This document shows, one piece after another, positions 49,253 to 57,719 of a stretch of DNA of 64,000 nt. The notes beneath the pieces were generated by a model that was not told the DNA's origin, did no database searches, and saw only the letters and a list, made by a program, of their open reading frames with translations. Each line of letters begins with the position of its first letter. The first letter of the stretch is position 1. The position numbers and the translations under genes were made by a program. This DNA comes from Salinilacustrithrix sp003476595 (GTDB lineage Bacteria; Actinomycetota; Acidimicrobiia; Acidimicrobiales; Salinilacustritrichaceae): the NCBI GenBank assembly GCA_963972525.1, contig CAXAUZ010000002.1:62001-126000 (forward strand). Reading direction: 5' to 3'.

Positions 49253-50329
49253 TCAGGCTCGTTCGAGGATGAGCTCGGCGACGAGGGGCCCGGTTTCTTG
49301 GACGAAGTGGCCCACTCCGGGAAGAAGGTCGAAGGTGGCGCCGAGGTGGTCGGCGAACTGCTGGCCCCATTCGGCGGTGAAGACGCCGTCGGAGTCGCCG
49401 AAGATGACGTTGACGGGCCCGTCCCAGTCGGCGAGGGCGGCATGGGCGGCGGCTTGGCGGTCGGCGCCGCCGGCTTCGGGTTCGGCGAAGGGCAGCATCC
49501 ACGGCCAGCGCCGGGCGCCGGTCTTCGAGGCTTCGTCGGTGAACGGTGCGGCGTACGCGGCCTGGAGGGTCGGGGCCTCGTCGACGCTCCACGGCGCCAT
49601 CTGGAAGCCCACGACCCCGAAGTCGAACCCGGGGGTCTGGCTCAGGGTGTTCCAGTTGCGCAGCTGGTCGGTGTACTCGTAGTCGTCGTGATGCAGCCAG
49701 GTGTTCATCACGACGAGGCGCTGGAACCGGTCGGGGAGGTCGACGGCGGTGATCAACCCGTTGGGTCCGCCCCAGTCCTGGCACAGCAGGGTGATCTGGG
49801 TGAGGTCGAGTTCCTGGATGAAGTCCTGGAGGGTGGTGACGTGGGCGTCGAGGGTGTACCAGTCGTCTTCGGTGACCTTGTCGCTCTTGCCGAAGCCGAT
49901 GTGGTCGGGGGCGATGCAGCGGTAGCCGGCTGCGGCGAGGGTGGGGATGACGTTGCGGTAGAGGTAGCTCCAGGTCGGTTCGCCGTGCAGCAGTAGCGCC
50001 ACGCCGGCGTCGCCGGGTCCTTCGTCGAGGTAATGGAGTCGGAGGCCTTCGGCAGTCTGGAGGTAGTGCGGTTCGTAGTCGAAGCCGACCAGTCCCTCGA
50101 ACCGCTCGTCGGGTGTGCGGACGAACTCGGGCATGGGTCGGGCCTCCGTCGTTGTGGTTGGTGAGGACGTCGACGTCGTCGTGCTCGCCGGCGATGCGCC
50201 GCTGGTCGTCGGCGCACCTTGAGGTGTCGTGTCGTCGTCGCTGCAGCCGACGAGCACTGCCACCCCGGCGAGTCCGCCCAGCTCGAGGAGCCGACGTCGG
50301 CTCAGGCGCTGCGCGTCGGCGCCGGTCAC
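49253..50329 (-). CDS. Haloalkane dehalogenase-like alpha/beta-hydrolase lipoprotein (Tat type)
   Basis: A 358-residue alpha/beta-hydrolase close to DhlA-type haloalkane dehalogenases. The signature segments are RTPDERFEGL, HGEPTWSYLYR (residues 115-125, oxyanion region), DHIGFGKSDK and CQDWGGP with nucleophile Asp185 followed by the halide-binding Trp186; H341 in GVGHFVQE is the base and the acid is probably the Asp in FGDSDGV. The second halide Trp of DhlA is not obvious. The N-terminus has a twin-arginine stretch SRRRLLELGG and a lipobox ending in Cys29, then a long Thr/Ser linker, so the enzyme should be exported folded and lipid-anchored. Last gene of the seven-gene operon; GTG overlaps the upstream stop. 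Confidence 0.85.
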   Translation of the reverse strand: MTGADAQRLSRRRLLELGGLAGVAVLVGCSDDDTTPQGAPTTSGASPASTTTSTSSPTTTTEARPMPEFVRTPDERFEGLVGFDYEPHYLQTAEGLRLHYLDEGPGDAGVALLLHGEPTWSYLYRNVIPTLAAAGYRCIAPDHIGFGKSDKVTEDDWYTLDAHVTTLQDFIQELDLTQITLLCQDWGGPNGLITAVDLPDRFQRLVVMNTWLHHDDYEYTDQLRNWNTLSQTPGFDFGVVGFQMAPWSVDEAPTLQAAYAAPFTDEASKTGARRWPWMLPFAEPEAGGADRQAAAHAALADWDGPVNVIFGDSDGVFTAEWGQQFADHLGATFDLLPGVGHFVQETGPLVAELILERA

Positions 50330-51309
50330 GGTTCCCGCCCGAGGGGCTCGACCTGCACGCCGTCGAGGACGAGACGGTAGTGGTCGGTGAGGACGCCGTC
50401 GCGGGCGGCGGTGAGGTCGGCGAGGTCGGGGTTCGTCAGGAGCGCGTCGAGGTCGGCCTGGTCGGCGAACCACCAGAGGTGGGCTTCGTCCCACTCCCGG
50501 CCGTCGCCGATCATCGTGCCCTGCACGTCGTAGGAGCCGAGCGCGATGCCCCCGGCGGCGGTCGCTGACGTGGCGAGGCCGTCGAGGTAGTCGGTCAGCG
50601 GATCGGGTCGGTCGGCGATGCCGGTGCCGTCGTGGGAGAAGAGCTCGAACAGCGCCACCGGGGCGTCAGCCGGCGGTAGTCCAGCGGCCGGAGGCGGGTC
50701 GACGACTCGCAGCGACGGCATGACGGTCGTGGCTGCGACGCCGGCATCCTTGTGCTCGACGCCCTCCTGGAACTCCGGGTTCTGGATCATCGCGAGGAAC
50801 TCCTGGTAGCTCGGGTAGCCCGCGATGGCGACCTGGTCCCAGGCGGGGATGGTCGGGGCCGTCGGATCGGCGACCACCCGTCCCTGCAGGGCCGGTCGCA
50901 TGCCGCCTTCGAAGAGCACCTGGACGCCGGTCTGTCCGTAGATGTTGTTGGCTTCCTCGCCCGTGAGGTCGGTTTCGCGTCCGTCGGCGTAGACGGCCTG
51001 GTCTCGGAACTCGATCAGGTTGATCATGAAGAACGGACCGTCGTACCCCGACTGGAGCAGGCTCGGCAGGAGGTCGGCATCGAGTTGGCCGAAGCTCGGC
51101 TCGTTCGCTGCAGTGTCCGCAGCGGTGGAGGTGGTGGTCGCCGGTGGCACCGTGGCCGTCGGTGTCACGGTGGTTGACGTGGTCGTCCCCGTGGTCGAGG
51201 GTGCCGGGTCGGGATCGGCGACGCCGTCGGCGGTGGTTTCGCCAGCATCGCTACCGCACGCGGTGACCAGCATGGCGATGGCGACGAGGATTGCGAAGGC
51301 ACTGGGCAT
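50326..51309 (-). CDS. DUF1330-like lipoprotein
   Basis: A 327-residue lipoprotein with signal peptide and lipobox VTAC (Cys18), a Thr-rich linker, and two tandem dimeric alpha-beta barrel (DUF1330-like) units. The first reads FFMINLIEFRD ... VLFEGGMRPALQGRV ... VAIAGYPSYQEFLAMIQNPEFQ, matching the family pattern of a first strand, a GG-x-x-L-x-G strand and a Y-P-S-x-x-x-F helix; the second (VALFELFSHDGTGI ... IALGSYDVQGTMI ... LWWFADQADLDALL) is more divergent. Function of DUF1330 is unknown; related barrels include heme-degrading and polyketide enzymes. It overlaps the dehalogenase-like gene downstream by four bases and has a paralogue four bases upstream. Confidence 0.75.
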   Translation of the reverse strand: MPSAFAILVAIAMLVTACGSDAGETTADGVADPDPAPSTTGTTTSTTVTPTATVPPATTTSTAADTAANEPSFGQLDADLLPSLLQSGYDGPFFMINLIEFRDQAVYADGRETDLTGEEANNIYGQTGVQVLFEGGMRPALQGRVVADPTAPTIPAWDQVAIAGYPSYQEFLAMIQNPEFQEGVEHKDAGVAATTVMPSLRVVDPPPAAGLPPADAPVALFELFSHDGTGIADRPDPLTDYLDGLATSATAAGGIALGSYDVQGTMIGDGREWDEAHLWWFADQADLDALLTNPDLADLTAARDGVLTDHYRLVLDGVQVEPLGREP

Positions 51310-51313
51310 GGCG

Positions 51314-52408
51314 TTACTCCTGGGGTTCCGCGCCGCTGCCCGCGTACGGGATCTGGGAGAGGTCCGGGTAGGTGATCATCGAGTAGTTGTTCTGGAGGGC
51401 GGCGTAGCGGTGGTAGCGACCGTCTTGGCGGGTGTTGTCGGCGAGCAGGGCCTCGAAGCCGGCCCTGCTGGACATGTGCACCATCAAGATTTGGTCGAAG
51501 GTGCGATCGTCGCCGGACAGGACTCCTTGGACCTCCAGCACGGCGGTCGGATAGTGACCCAGTTGGGCCGAGGCTCCGGTGCCTCCAGCTTGGTACGTAT
51601 CCCACGCCTCTCGCCCGGTCCGCTCCGGCTCGTTCGCGCCGGGTTCGTACTGGGCGATGTCGTGAAAGTCCATCAGATGGATCAGATCGAATGACGGGTC
51701 CTCGGCCGTGGGTGGAAAGGTGGCCCCGGACTGGTCCGGATCGGTGGGTGGCGGAATGGGGAGGGGGTCCGCCACGATCGAGACGCTCTTGTCGGCACCG
51801 GCCGTCTCGTGGATGGCGCTGGCCTGGTAGTCCGGGTGCGTGATCATCGTGAGGAGGGCGACCGGGCACGGGTACTCGACGATGGTGATCGACTCCCAGA
51901 CGATGTCGTCGCCGTCGATCTGGTTGTCGACGTCGGCCTCGTACACGGTTCGGGCGCCGATGGCGGTGAGGAGCTCGGCGGGGTCGTGCAACTCGGCCGC
52001 GTCCCGGCCGGTGAGATCGCTGTCGCGGCTGTCGGGGTATTCGGCGGACTCCCGGTACGAGGTCGCGGTGAACAGGTAGATCGGGCCGTCGGTCGGTGCG
52101 GCGGCCATCCGCTCGATCTCGTCAGCGTTGAACTCTCCGGCGGAGAGGGCCGCGTCGGCGGACGGTGACTCGAGCAGGGTCGTCATGTTGGCGGGGTCGT
52201 CGCACAACGCATCGGAGAGCGGGAACGCTTCCGACTCCACGGGTGCTTGCGTTGTGGTCGGTGCCGTGGTTGACGGCGGTTCGGTCGTCGACGGCGTTGC
52301 GTGCTCGTCTGCGACCACATCGGCGGCGGGGGAGTCGCTGTCGGCATCGTCGCCGCAGGCGGTCGCGGTCAGCGTGAGGGCGAGGACGACGGCAAGGAAT
52401 CGGGGCAT
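51314..52408 (-). CDS. DUF1330-like lipoprotein, paralogue of the downstream gene
   Basis: A 364-residue lipoprotein with signal peptide and lipobox TATAC (Cys18), Ser/Thr/Pro linker, then two barrel-like units related to those of the next gene: IYLFTATSYRESAEYPDSRDSDLTGRDAAE ... TVYEADVDNQ ... ITIVEYPCPVALLTMITHPDYQ and FDLIHLMDFHDIAQYEPG ... AVLEVQGVLSGDD ... ILMVHMSSRAGFEALLADNTRQ. The duplicated architecture suggests one gene copied inside the island. Gaps to both neighbours are four bases. Role unknown; it may bind or handle the same substrate as the hydrolases. Confidence 0.75.
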   Translation of the reverse strand: MPRFLAVVLALTLTATACGDDADSDSPAADVVADEHATPSTTEPPSTTAPTTTQAPVESEAFPLSDALCDDPANMTTLLESPSADAALSAGEFNADEIERMAAAPTDGPIYLFTATSYRESAEYPDSRDSDLTGRDAAELHDPAELLTAIGARTVYEADVDNQIDGDDIVWESITIVEYPCPVALLTMITHPDYQASAIHETAGADKSVSIVADPLPIPPPTDPDQSGATFPPTAEDPSFDLIHLMDFHDIAQYEPGANEPERTGREAWDTYQAGGTGASAQLGHYPTAVLEVQGVLSGDDRTFDQILMVHMSSRAGFEALLADNTRQDGRYHRYAALQNNYSMITYPDLSQIPYAGSGAEPQE

Positions 52409-52412
52409 GGCG

Positions 52413-53957
52413 CTACTCCTGGGAGACGGACAGACGAATGAGGAACCCGGTGGGCTCTCCGGGTTCGTTGCTGGCGAGGTACACGTCGCCGTCGGCAGTG
52501 ACGAGGATCGCTCCGATCGTCGCCCGGGCAGCCGGGGTCGGGACCCGCACGATCTCCTCGCCGGTCAACAGGTCGAGGACCACGAGGTGGTTCGAGCCGT
52601 CGACGAAGTCGGTGATGTAGACCATCTGGCGATCGGTCACATGGGTGTTGCTGGCGCTCACCCGGAGCTCTCGCTGCCAGAGGATGTCGATCCCGCCGTC
52701 GTCGGTCGGGCGGAAGGCGTTGGTCAGGCCTCGTTGTTGGTCGACGGCCATGAAGATGCCGGTGGCCTCGTCGGCGGCGAGGCCGGAGAAGCTCCAGCCG
52801 GCGCGATTGTCGGGGTCCTCGAACAGGAGTGGGCCTTCCAGGGGCGGCATGTCCGGTGTGTAGGTGGCGTTCACGTCCTGCCAGAACACTCGCATCGGCA
52901 GTGTCGCGTCGACGCTGGTGTTGGTGGTGTAGAAGACCTGGCCGTCGACGACCACCGGAGAGGTCGGCTCCTGGTTCATGCCGGTGCCGTCGGGGTCGAA
53001 ACGGGCGATCCACGTCTCGTCCAGCGTCAAGGAGTCCTGCTCGACCACGTAGCGGAACGTCTGTTCCCGGTTGAGGTGGTAGAGGTGCTCGACGCCGTTG
53101 CCGTCGACGGCCAGGGTGAGCCGCGGGGAGCGGCAGTCGCAGTCGAGGGAGAAGACGACCTCCAGGGTCGCCGGGTCGACGAGCGACAGGTTCGCGGCTC
53201 CTCCGCCGAACGACAGGGACTTGAGGATGAGCTGTCCGGTGCGGCTCACGGCCAGGCCGTTGTAGACCGTCGCCGGGTCGTCGGTCGGCAGGTCGACCGA
53301 CGCTTCGATCCTCATCGACTCCGGTTCGACCCGGTACAAGTGCGACTGGGACACGACGTAGATGTAGCCATCGGCATGGACGAGGGCGCCGCCGAGGTAG
53401 GGAACGCCCGACCCCCGATCCAGGTCGAGGTAGACGATGTTCCCGGTCGTCGGGTCGTACTTCGCGAAGTACGGATCCGTCTCGTTCTCTCCCGGCGGGA
53501 GGCCGTCGATGAGGCTGACGTAGTTGTCGATCGCCAGCGGGGTACCGCCGATCACGAAGATCTCGTCGTCATCTCGCGTGTACATCAGCGCTGGGTACGG
53601 CATGTCGATCGTCTCGATCTCGATGTCGTCGAGGGTGACGTCGCGAGGGAAGCCGGCGTCGACGATCTCGTGGGTGCCGCTGAGGCTCTTGCGCTCCGTC
53701 GGGAAGTCGGTCGGATACAGCGACGCGCGATACCCGAGGAGCTCGCGGTCGGTCCCGGAGTCCGGTTCCGCCGTCGACGTGTCCTCCGGAGCCGGGGCGG
53801 CACCGTCGGTCGTCGTGGTCGATTGGTTCGGAGTCGGGCCCGAATCCTCCTCGGCGGGCTCGCTCGAACCCACCTCGGGAGGCGGCGTCGCGTCGGTGTC
53901 GTCGCTACAGGCCGTCACCGCGACCACGCCGACGAGCAGCGGGATCCACCACCTCAC
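52413..53957 (-). CDS. Beta-propeller-like lipoprotein
   Basis: A 514-residue lipoprotein (signal peptide with lipobox VTAC at about residue 17) with a Thr/Glu/Pro linker. The rest is strand-rich with repeated motifs of the PQQ/WD-type propeller: IFVIGGTPLAIDNYV, YFAKYDPTTGNIVYLD, IYVVSQSHLYRVEPESMRI, LSLVDPATLEVVFSLDCDC, VFYTTNTSVDATLP, IGAILVTADGDVYLASNEP. No PQQ or metal site is evident. The GTG at 53957 overlaps the dehalogenase-like gene upstream by four bases. As a surface propeller it may act as a binding or scaffold protein for the neighbouring enzymes. Confidence 0.75.
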   Translation of the reverse strand: MRWWIPLLVGVVAVTACSDDTDATPPPEVGSSEPAEEDSGPTPNQSTTTTDGAAPAPEDTSTAEPDSGTDRELLGYRASLYPTDFPTERKSLSGTHEIVDAGFPRDVTLDDIEIETIDMPYPALMYTRDDDEIFVIGGTPLAIDNYVSLIDGLPPGENETDPYFAKYDPTTGNIVYLDLDRGSGVPYLGGALVHADGYIYVVSQSHLYRVEPESMRIEASVDLPTDDPATVYNGLAVSRTGQLILKSLSFGGGAANLSLVDPATLEVVFSLDCDCRSPRLTLAVDGNGVEHLYHLNREQTFRYVVEQDSLTLDETWIARFDPDGTGMNQEPTSPVVVDGQVFYTTNTSVDATLPMRVFWQDVNATYTPDMPPLEGPLLFEDPDNRAGWSFSGLAADEATGIFMAVDQQRGLTNAFRPTDDGGIDILWQRELRVSASNTHVTDRQMVYITDFVDGSNHLVVLDLLTGEEIVRVPTPAARATIGAILVTADGDVYLASNEPGEPTGFLIRLSVSQE

Positions 53958-55789
53958 AGCCCGCTCACCGGGCCCTGGTACGAGTCCTGGTTGTCGGTTC
54001 GGATGACCAGGGTCGGCACGGGGAGCATGGTCGTGTAGCCGTCGGGCACGTCGATCTCGTCGATCGCCCATCCGGTCGGCAGCGTCGCCTCGTCGGTCGC
54101 TCGCCCGGCGTCGCGTCCGATCCGCACGTAGGTCTCACCTTCGGGGGAGACCAGCGCGATCACGGTGCTGCCCGGCGCATAGCTGATCTCGTGGACCTTC
54201 TCGACGAGCGCGCCCGACAGCAGCCCCTCGTCGTCGACCGGCACGCCGACCTCGACGACGGTCGCAGAGTGGAACCAGCGGAACCCGAAGTACTCCTCGT
54301 ACACGACGTCGTCGGCGCCGGGCGAGGCGGCGAACTCGCCGCCGTCGACGGAGGACTCCCGGGGCTGGTTCTTGAACCAGTTGTCGGGGATCTCGATGGC
54401 CTCGAACTCCTCGAGGGTCATGGGGTCGGCGGAGATCCAGGCGCGAAGCGTGCCGTCGTCCATGCGTTCGAGGAGCTCGTAGCCGACGCGCTCGTCGCCG
54501 GCTGCGGTCTCGTCGCCGGATCCGTCGAGGGTGGCGTACCAGTCGACGAGGCGAGTGGCGATCTCGGTGCCCTGGTCGTCTTGGAGGAAGTGGCTGGCCT
54601 CGGCGAGGCGGTCGTGGGGTTGGCCCTCGGCGCCCGGAATCGAGTCGATGAGGTTCTGCTGGGTGGCGCACTGGCCGAGGTTGCCCGGGTCATTGGCGGC
54701 CCAGAGCGTGAGGAAGGGCTTGTCGAAGGCCATCAGTCCCTCCCACGCCTCCGCCGTCTCACCGGGGACCTCGTTGACCAACGACGGGAAGGTCCGGGGC
54801 CCGCCCATGTAGATCCGGCTCGGGAACGGGGCGTCGTAGGCAGCCTCCTCCTCGGGCGTCAGATCGAACCAGGTCATCGCTTCCACAACTTCCGACGCGT
54901 GGAACGACTCGGCGGTCATCGCATAGACGATCCAGTCCCCGAAGTTGCCGGCCCCGCCGTCGCCGCCGATGAGCAGTTCGCAGCCGTCGTAGAAGGGGAC
55001 CTGCTGCTCCGGCATCGCGGCGAAGATCGACGGGATGTCGGCCGGTTCGTCGGGGTTCTCGACCGGTGGGAACGGCTCGACGCCGTCGGGGATGACCGGG
55101 AGAGCGCCGTCGCCGACGGCGATGGTGGCGAAGAGGTCAGGGTTCAGCCCGGCGACGCGGAGCCCGATGAGGCTGCCCCAGTCCTGGACGAACACGTTGA
55201 TGTCGGTCAACGCCAGCTCGTCGATGAAGGTCTCGAGCCGGTCGTTGTGGCCGAGGTAGGAGTAGGCGTCGAGCTCGATCGGCTTGTCAGAGCGGCCCAT
55301 GCCGAGGTGATCCATGGCGACCACCCGATAGCCCGCGTCGGCCAGCATGGAGATCATGTCGCGGTACAGGTACGACCACGAGGGCTGCCCGTGCAACAGG
55401 AGCACCACCTCGCCGTCGGCTGGCCCCTCGTCGACGTAGGCTTGGCGCAGGCCGTCGATCTCGACGTACTGCGGCTCATAGGGCCAGTCGGGGAGGCCCT
55501 CGAAGCAGGCATCGGGAGTGCGGACGAAGTCGACCCCGCCCCCGGTCGTCAACACCTCCGGGTCGGCATCGCAAGGCACCGCCACGTCGTGCGTCGGCTC
55601 GTGCACGGGCTCGGCGACGGTTGCGTCCTCGTCAGATGGGTCGGCACTGCAAGCCGCCATGATCACCAGCGCGATGGCGGCGAGCACGGGAGCGAGGACG
55701 CGACCTGTGCGAGATGCCGTGAGACGGCGGCTGCGCGGATCGTCGCTCGGTGATCTGAGGGTGCTGGTGTTGGTCGAGCATGACGACAT
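53954..55789 (-). CDS. Haloalkane dehalogenase-like alpha/beta-hydrolase lipoprotein with C-terminal extension
   Basis: A 611-residue lipoprotein. The signal peptide ends in lipobox MAAC (Cys47). Residues 85-425 are a dehalogenase-like hydrolase: RTPDACFEGL, HGQPSWSYLYR (133-143), DHLGMGRSDK, VQDWGS with nucleophile Asp203 and the adjacent halide Trp204, a probable acid Asp367 in AANDPG and base His400 in ASHFLQ. A further 185 residues follow the hydrolase (segments ISADPMTLEEFEAIEIPDNW, VVYEEYFGFRWFHSATVVEVG and a final GYTTMLPVPTLVIRTDN) and form an extra domain I cannot place. ATG 55789 has GGAG upstream and gives a normal signal peptide; a GTG at 55858 is less likely. Confidence 0.85.
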   Translation of the reverse strand: MSSCSTNTSTLRSPSDDPRSRRLTASRTGRVLAPVLAAIALVIMAACSADPSDEDATVAEPVHEPTHDVAVPCDADPEVLTTGGGVDFVRTPDACFEGLPDWPYEPQYVEIDGLRQAYVDEGPADGEVVLLLHGQPSWSYLYRDMISMLADAGYRVVAMDHLGMGRSDKPIELDAYSYLGHNDRLETFIDELALTDINVFVQDWGSLIGLRVAGLNPDLFATIAVGDGALPVIPDGVEPFPPVENPDEPADIPSIFAAMPEQQVPFYDGCELLIGGDGGAGNFGDWIVYAMTAESFHASEVVEAMTWFDLTPEEEAAYDAPFPSRIYMGGPRTFPSLVNEVPGETAEAWEGLMAFDKPFLTLWAANDPGNLGQCATQQNLIDSIPGAEGQPHDRLAEASHFLQDDQGTEIATRLVDWYATLDGSGDETAAGDERVGYELLERMDDGTLRAWISADPMTLEEFEAIEIPDNWFKNQPRESSVDGGEFAASPGADDVVYEEYFGFRWFHSATVVEVGVPVDDEGLLSGALVEKVHEISYAPGSTVIALVSPEGETYVRIGRDAGRATDEATLPTGWAIDEIDVPDGYTTMLPVPTLVIRTDNQDSYQGPVSGL

Positions 55790-55841
55790 GGGTGGCTCCT
55801 GCGGAAGCGTGTGGTGGTGTTGCGGCGATGGAACGGGCTGC

Positions 55842-56624
55842 TCAGTCGGTGATGTCACGTCGGGCGAACACGGTGGACAGGGTGGCGGTCGCCACGACGG
55901 CGTAGCCGAGGAGGAGGGCGGCGGCGGTCAGGTAGGCGACACCGGGGGAACCGCCCGAGACGAGGGCGTCGAGCAGGCCCGAGGGCAGCCAGTCGCCGGC
56001 GTCGTCCCAGACGAGGCCGAGGAGGTTCTCGCCGACGAGGAAGTAGGCGACGCCGGCGGTGATGGCGGTCGAGGCGCTGCGGGCGACGACGGCGATGGCG
56101 GCGCCGAAGAGTCCCCACAGGAGGGCTGCGATGGTGAGGTTGGCGTAGGTGGCGAGGGTGGCCGATGCCGACCAGGCGGACGTGTCGGCGTCGGTGCTGC
56201 CCGAGAGGCCGAGGCCGAGGACGCCGGCGACGATGGCTGCAGCGGCGACCGATGCGACGACCACTGCGGACAGGGCGGCGAGCTTGCCGGCGAGGAACCG
56301 GAGCCGGTTGGGTTGGTTCACGAGGAGGACCCGGATCGTGCCGAGCTCGAAGTCGCGGGCCACCGACAGGGCCGTCAGGGCGAGGGCGATGATCCCGACC
56401 ATCGACGACGCCAGGATCAGGCCGCCGAGCACGCCGTCGGCCTCGGCCAACAGCGATGACGCATCCGTTGCGGCGCCGGGTGCCGGGCGGCTTCCCTCCT
56501 GTCGGGGCTCGACACCGGTGAAGGCGAAGATGGTGACCAGCGCCACGAGCGTGGACATGGCGATGGCGCCGGTGCGGGCGGTGGTGCGGAAGCGGAGGAG
56601 CTCGGATCGGAACGAGGCGAACAC
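55842..56624 (-). CDS. ABC-2 type transporter permease
   Basis: A 260-residue membrane protein with six hydrophobic helices. It begins FASFRSELLRFRTTARTGAIAM, a normal ABC-2 permease start, and has a long loop (VEPRQEGSRPAPGAATDAS) between helices one and two. The GTG at 56624 is chosen because AAGGAG stands six bases before it; an ATG at 56669 that overlaps the ATPase stop is the alternative. Works with the ATPase encoded just upstream to export an unknown compound or lipid, or to support the lipoproteins whose genes follow. Confidence 0.87.
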   Translation of the reverse strand: MFASFRSELLRFRTTARTGAIAMSTLVALVTIFAFTGVEPRQEGSRPAPGAATDASSLLAEADGVLGGLILASSMVGIIALALTALSVARDFELGTIRVLLVNQPNRLRFLAGKLAALSAVVVASVAAAAIVAGVLGLGLSGSTDADTSAWSASATLATYANLTIAALLWGLFGAAIAVVARSASTAITAGVAYFLVGENLLGLVWDDAGDWLPSGLLDALVSGGSPGVAYLTAAALLLGYAVVATATLSTVFARRDITD

Positions 56625-56665
56625 GGGGTTCTCCTTCTGGAGGTGGGGTCGGCTGCGCTGGCGGT

Positions 56666-57583
56666 TCATGCTGCGGTGGTGGTGAGTCGGAGGAAGACGT
56701 CTTCGAGGTCCTGGTGCTCCCGGTGCAGCTCGCGCAGCACGATGCCGGCGTCGGCGGCGAGCCGGTTGAGCGCAGCCGGCTCCTGGCAGCCGTCCACGAC
56801 CAGTTCTTCACCATCGGGCACCGCCCGGACGCCGGCTTCGGACAGGATCTGGGCGAGGTGGTCCCGCTCACCGGCATGCTCGGGTGCGAGGCGGACGGCG
56901 TCAGTGGTGTGGGTCAGGAGCTCATGGATGGGGCCTTCGAACACGAGCCGGCCGCGCTTGATGATCACGAGCCGGTCACATGCGGCCTGGATCTCCGCGA
57001 GCAGGTGGCTGGAGACCACGACGGTTCGGCCCTGGCGGCCGAGGCTGACGAGCAGGTCGCGGATCTCCACGATCCCGGCCGGGTCGAGGCCGTTGGTCGG
57101 CTCGTCCAGGACCAACACCTCCGGGTCACGCAACAGCGCCGCGGCGATCCCGAGTCGCTGCTTCATGCCGAGGCTGTAGTCGCCGAACGGGTCCTGCTCG
57201 CGGCCGGTGAGGCCGACGATGTGGAGGACCTCGGCGACCCGGCCGTCGCTCACGCCGGCCAGGCGAGCCAGGCTGCGCAGGTTCCGTTCCGCCGACAGCT
57301 TCGGGTACATGGTGGGCGCCTCGATGAGGGCGCCGACGCGGGGGAGGAACGCCTCCGGGTTGGTGATCGGATGGTCAAGCACGGTCCCCGACCCCGAGGT
57401 GGGTCGGATGAGGCCGAGGAGCATGCGGATCACCGTGGACTTCCCGGCGCCGTTGGGTCCGAGCAGGCCGACGACACCGCCGGTGGGGATGTCGACGGTG
57501 AGGTCGTCGACGGCGGTGAGGGACCCGAATCGCTTTGTCAGTCCCGAGATCGTGATCGCAGTCGAAGCGGATGCGTGCGGCAT
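56666..57583 (-). CDS. ABC transporter ATP-binding protein
   Basis: A 305-residue ATPase of the BcrA/DrrA-like exporter class. Walker A GLLGPNGAGKSTVI, Q-loop near ALIEAPTMYPKLS, the signature YSLGMKQRLG and Walker B VLVLDEPTNGLDP followed by the SSHLL His switch are intact. The C-terminal 80 residues are the usual regulatory extension. Start is taken at the second Met (57583); 57595 is possible. First gene of the seven-gene minus-strand island operon and divergent to the two-component system, a common arrangement where the system controls the transporter. Confidence 0.92.
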   Translation of the reverse strand: MPHASASTAITISGLTKRFGSLTAVDDLTVDIPTGGVVGLLGPNGAGKSTVIRMLLGLIRPTSGSGTVLDHPITNPEAFLPRVGALIEAPTMYPKLSAERNLRSLARLAGVSDGRVAEVLHIVGLTGREQDPFGDYSLGMKQRLGIAAALLRDPEVLVLDEPTNGLDPAGIVEIRDLLVSLGRQGRTVVVSSHLLAEIQAACDRLVIIKRGRLVFEGPIHELLTHTTDAVRLAPEHAGERDHLAQILSEAGVRAVPDGEELVVDGCQEPAALNRLAADAGIVLRELHREHQDLEDVFLRLTTTAA

Positions 57584-57719
57584 GGACCCAAGCATCGGGT
57601 CCGACCCTCGGGACCCCTTTGGTGAACCCTTCGGGTTTCCTGGGGATCTCGGCTGGGTCCTCAGGAACTCTCCAGGTTCTGCCCAGGAGAACCACGGACA
57701 CCGCTGTCATGCTCTTCGG
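57584..57719. promoter_or_regulatory. Divergent promoter region between ABC operon and two-component system
   Basis: This 136-base gap contains a small hairpin GAACCC-TTC-GGGTTT (near 57628-57642) and a cluster of related short motifs at 57661-57694 (CAGGAACT, CCAGGTTCT, CAGGAGAACC), spaced 11-14 bases apart. Such direct or inverted repeats are typical of OmpR-type regulator sites, so autoregulation by the adjacent response regulator is a reasonable guess. Confidence 0.35.
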
